Below, piece by piece: positions 5,901 through 6,707 of a stretch of 6,707 bases of DNA. The stretch spans positions 1 through 6,707 of the forward strand of contig DCGF01000064.1 of NCBI GenBank assembly GCA_002314555.1, given 5' to 3'. The DNA comes from Ruminococcaceae bacterium UBA1785 (GTDB taxonomy: Bacteria > Bacillota > Clostridia > Oscillospirales > Acutalibacteraceae). The notes beneath the pieces were generated by a model, which made no database searches, had not been told where the DNA came from, and saw only the letters and a list, made by a program, of their open reading frames with translations. The translations under genes and the position numbers were made by a program. How positions within the stretch are numbered: position 1 is the stretch's first letter; each line of letters opens with the position of its first letter.

Positions 5901-6707
5901 TTATTCCACTCCAAGAGTAATAATTTTAAGAAACTCATCAATCTTAAATGTCTTTATTTGACATTCGCCAAAGCTTATTGGCACGATGAGGTTTATGGTT
6001 TCGCCTCTGCGCTTCTTATCTGAGAGGGCAGAGTTGTAAAGATCTTTAGGTGAGATGATTGTAGAGGTAGGGAGACCGCATTGACGGGTGAGTGCTGTAA
6101 GTTTATTAGCTGTACCTTCCTCAGTGATGCCGAGTTTTTCACCGGCCTTAGCTATACTGCACATGCCGACTGCAACAGCACGACCGTGAGGGATAGCATA
6201 ACGAGATGAATGCTCAACAGCGTGACCGATAGTGTGGCCAAAGTTTAAGAACTGGCGACGACTGGTATCGGTTACATCATCTTTTACATAACTAATTTTT
6301 GTATTAATAGATTCCTCGATAATTTCTTCGAGGAAAGGTTTTAATGCGATGTAGAGGTTATCATAATTTTGAACACAAGACTGAAGAATTTTAAGAATCT
6401 TTTCGTTGCCGAGCATGCCATATTTGATAATTTCAGCTATGCCGTCGTCAAAGAATTTCTTATCTAAAGTTTCAAGTGTATCAACACTGCAGATTACACT
6501 GATAGGCTGCCAAAAGGCACCACAGAGATTCTTGCCTGATTCGAGGTTGATAGCAGTTTTACCGCCGACAGAAGAATCTACCATTGCTAGGAGAGAGGTA
6601 GGAATCTGAACATAGTCGATACCACGCATATAAGTGGCAGCAGCAAAACCAGCGAGGTCGCCAACAACACCACCGCCGAGTTCAACGATTAAGTCGGAAC
6701 GAGTGAT
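5901..6707 (-). CDS. aroB: 3-dehydroquinate synthase, lacking its N-terminal part at the window edge
   Basis: Second shikimate step: converts DAHP to 3-dehydroquinate, needing NAD+ and a divalent metal. The frame stays open to the right edge, so the ATG at 6629 is internal; 268 residues are visible and about 90 N-terminal residues are missing. Numbering from the edge, GGGVVGD (11-17) is the NAD-binding glycine motif, followed by PTSLLAMVDSSVGGK (36-50) and the N54 and K59 positions. The predicted metal ligands are E92 in AEIIKYG, H158 in NFGHTIGH and H174 in PHGRA; the 16-residue spacing of the two histidines is the family's. DKKRRG (230-235) follows near the C-terminus. The TAA stop abuts the aroA ATG. 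It is the first visible gene of the aro operon, and the promoter must lie beyond the window or in an upstream gene. Confidence 0.97.
   Translation of the reverse strand: MTRSDLIVELGGGVVGDLAGFAAATYMRGIDYVQIPTSLLAMVDSSVGGKTAINLESGKNLCGAFWQPISVICSVDTLETLDKKFFDDGIAEIIKYGMLGNEKILKILQSCVQNYDNLYIALKPFLEEIIEESINTKISYVKDDVTDTSRRQFLNFGHTIGHAVEHSSRYAIPHGRAVAVGMCSIAKAGEKLGITEEGTANKLTALTRQCGLPTSTIISPKDLYNSALSDKKRRGETINLIVPISFGECQIKTFKIDEFLKIITLGVE

Noticed and set aside
5449..5961. 170-codon open frame on the plus strand opposite aroA and the end of aroB
   Set aside because: Antisense shadow crossing a gene junction; arginine/serine-rich translation without family resemblance.
6312..6335. Perfect 8-base inverted repeat (TTCCTCGA / TCGAGGAA) within aroB
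   Set aside because: Explained by glutamate-rich codons for LEEIIEES in a helix of AroB; no T-run follows it and it lies mid-gene.
6627..6629. ATG at 6629 as the start of aroB
   Set aside because: The frame continues to the edge and encodes the conserved GGGVVGD NAD-binding motif, so the true start is outside the window.
1..6707. Possible defence, mobile or otherwise undescribed multi-gene system
   Set aside because: Every sizeable frame is accounted for by recognised housekeeping families; no transposase, integrase, phage, toxin-antitoxin, CRISPR or tRNA-linked attachment signal was seen.

Overview
The window is a compact, ordinary-looking stretch of bacterial chromosome, almost entirely coding and mostly on the minus strand. 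The most likely source is an anaerobic Clostridia-class Firmicute, perhaps a gut Oscillospirales/Ruminococcus relative. This rests on a small clostridial-type 2[4Fe-4S] ferredoxin, strong AGGAGG ribosome binding sites, AT-leaning base composition, and the style of the shikimate enzymes. The class-level guess is an inference from family resemblance and was not checked against a database.

Layout. At the left edge, on the plus strand, is the 3' half of rsmI (16S rRNA C1402 2'-O-methyltransferase), positions 1-393. It converges on a minus-strand tRNA methyltransferase of the TrmN6/YfiC family (479-1192). A strong bidirectional terminator (about 396-446) lies between them. Further right on the minus strand come a 55-residue ferredoxin (1260-1427) with its own promoter and terminator, a PssA-like CDP-alcohol phosphatidyltransferase (1491-2135), and a shikimate/chorismate operon that runs off the right edge. 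In transcription order that operon is aroB (partial, 5901-6707), aroA (4644-5900), aroC (3680-4654) and a 509-residue fusion protein (2154-3683).

How the genes work together. The aro genes are tightly coupled: there is no gap between aroB and aroA, an 11-base overlap between aroA and aroC, and an ATGA overlap between aroC and the fusion. The fusion joins an AroQ-type chorismate mutase, a shikimate dehydrogenase (AroE) and a shikimate kinase (AroK), and all three appear catalytically intact. The visible operon therefore covers dehydroquinate synthase, shikimate dehydrogenase, shikimate kinase, EPSP synthase, chorismate synthase and chorismate mutase. DAHP synthase and dehydroquinate dehydratase are not in the window. 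pssA follows the fusion by 18 bases and is probably co-transcribed. The ferredoxin has a good sigma-A-like promoter in the 63-base gap after pssA, and its terminator ends directly against the trmN6 ribosome binding site.

The most notable item is the three-domain chorismate mutase-AroE-AroK protein. I saw no mobile element, CRISPR array, RNA gene, defence system or other clearly undescribed system. No gene-free stretch exceeds about 90 bases.
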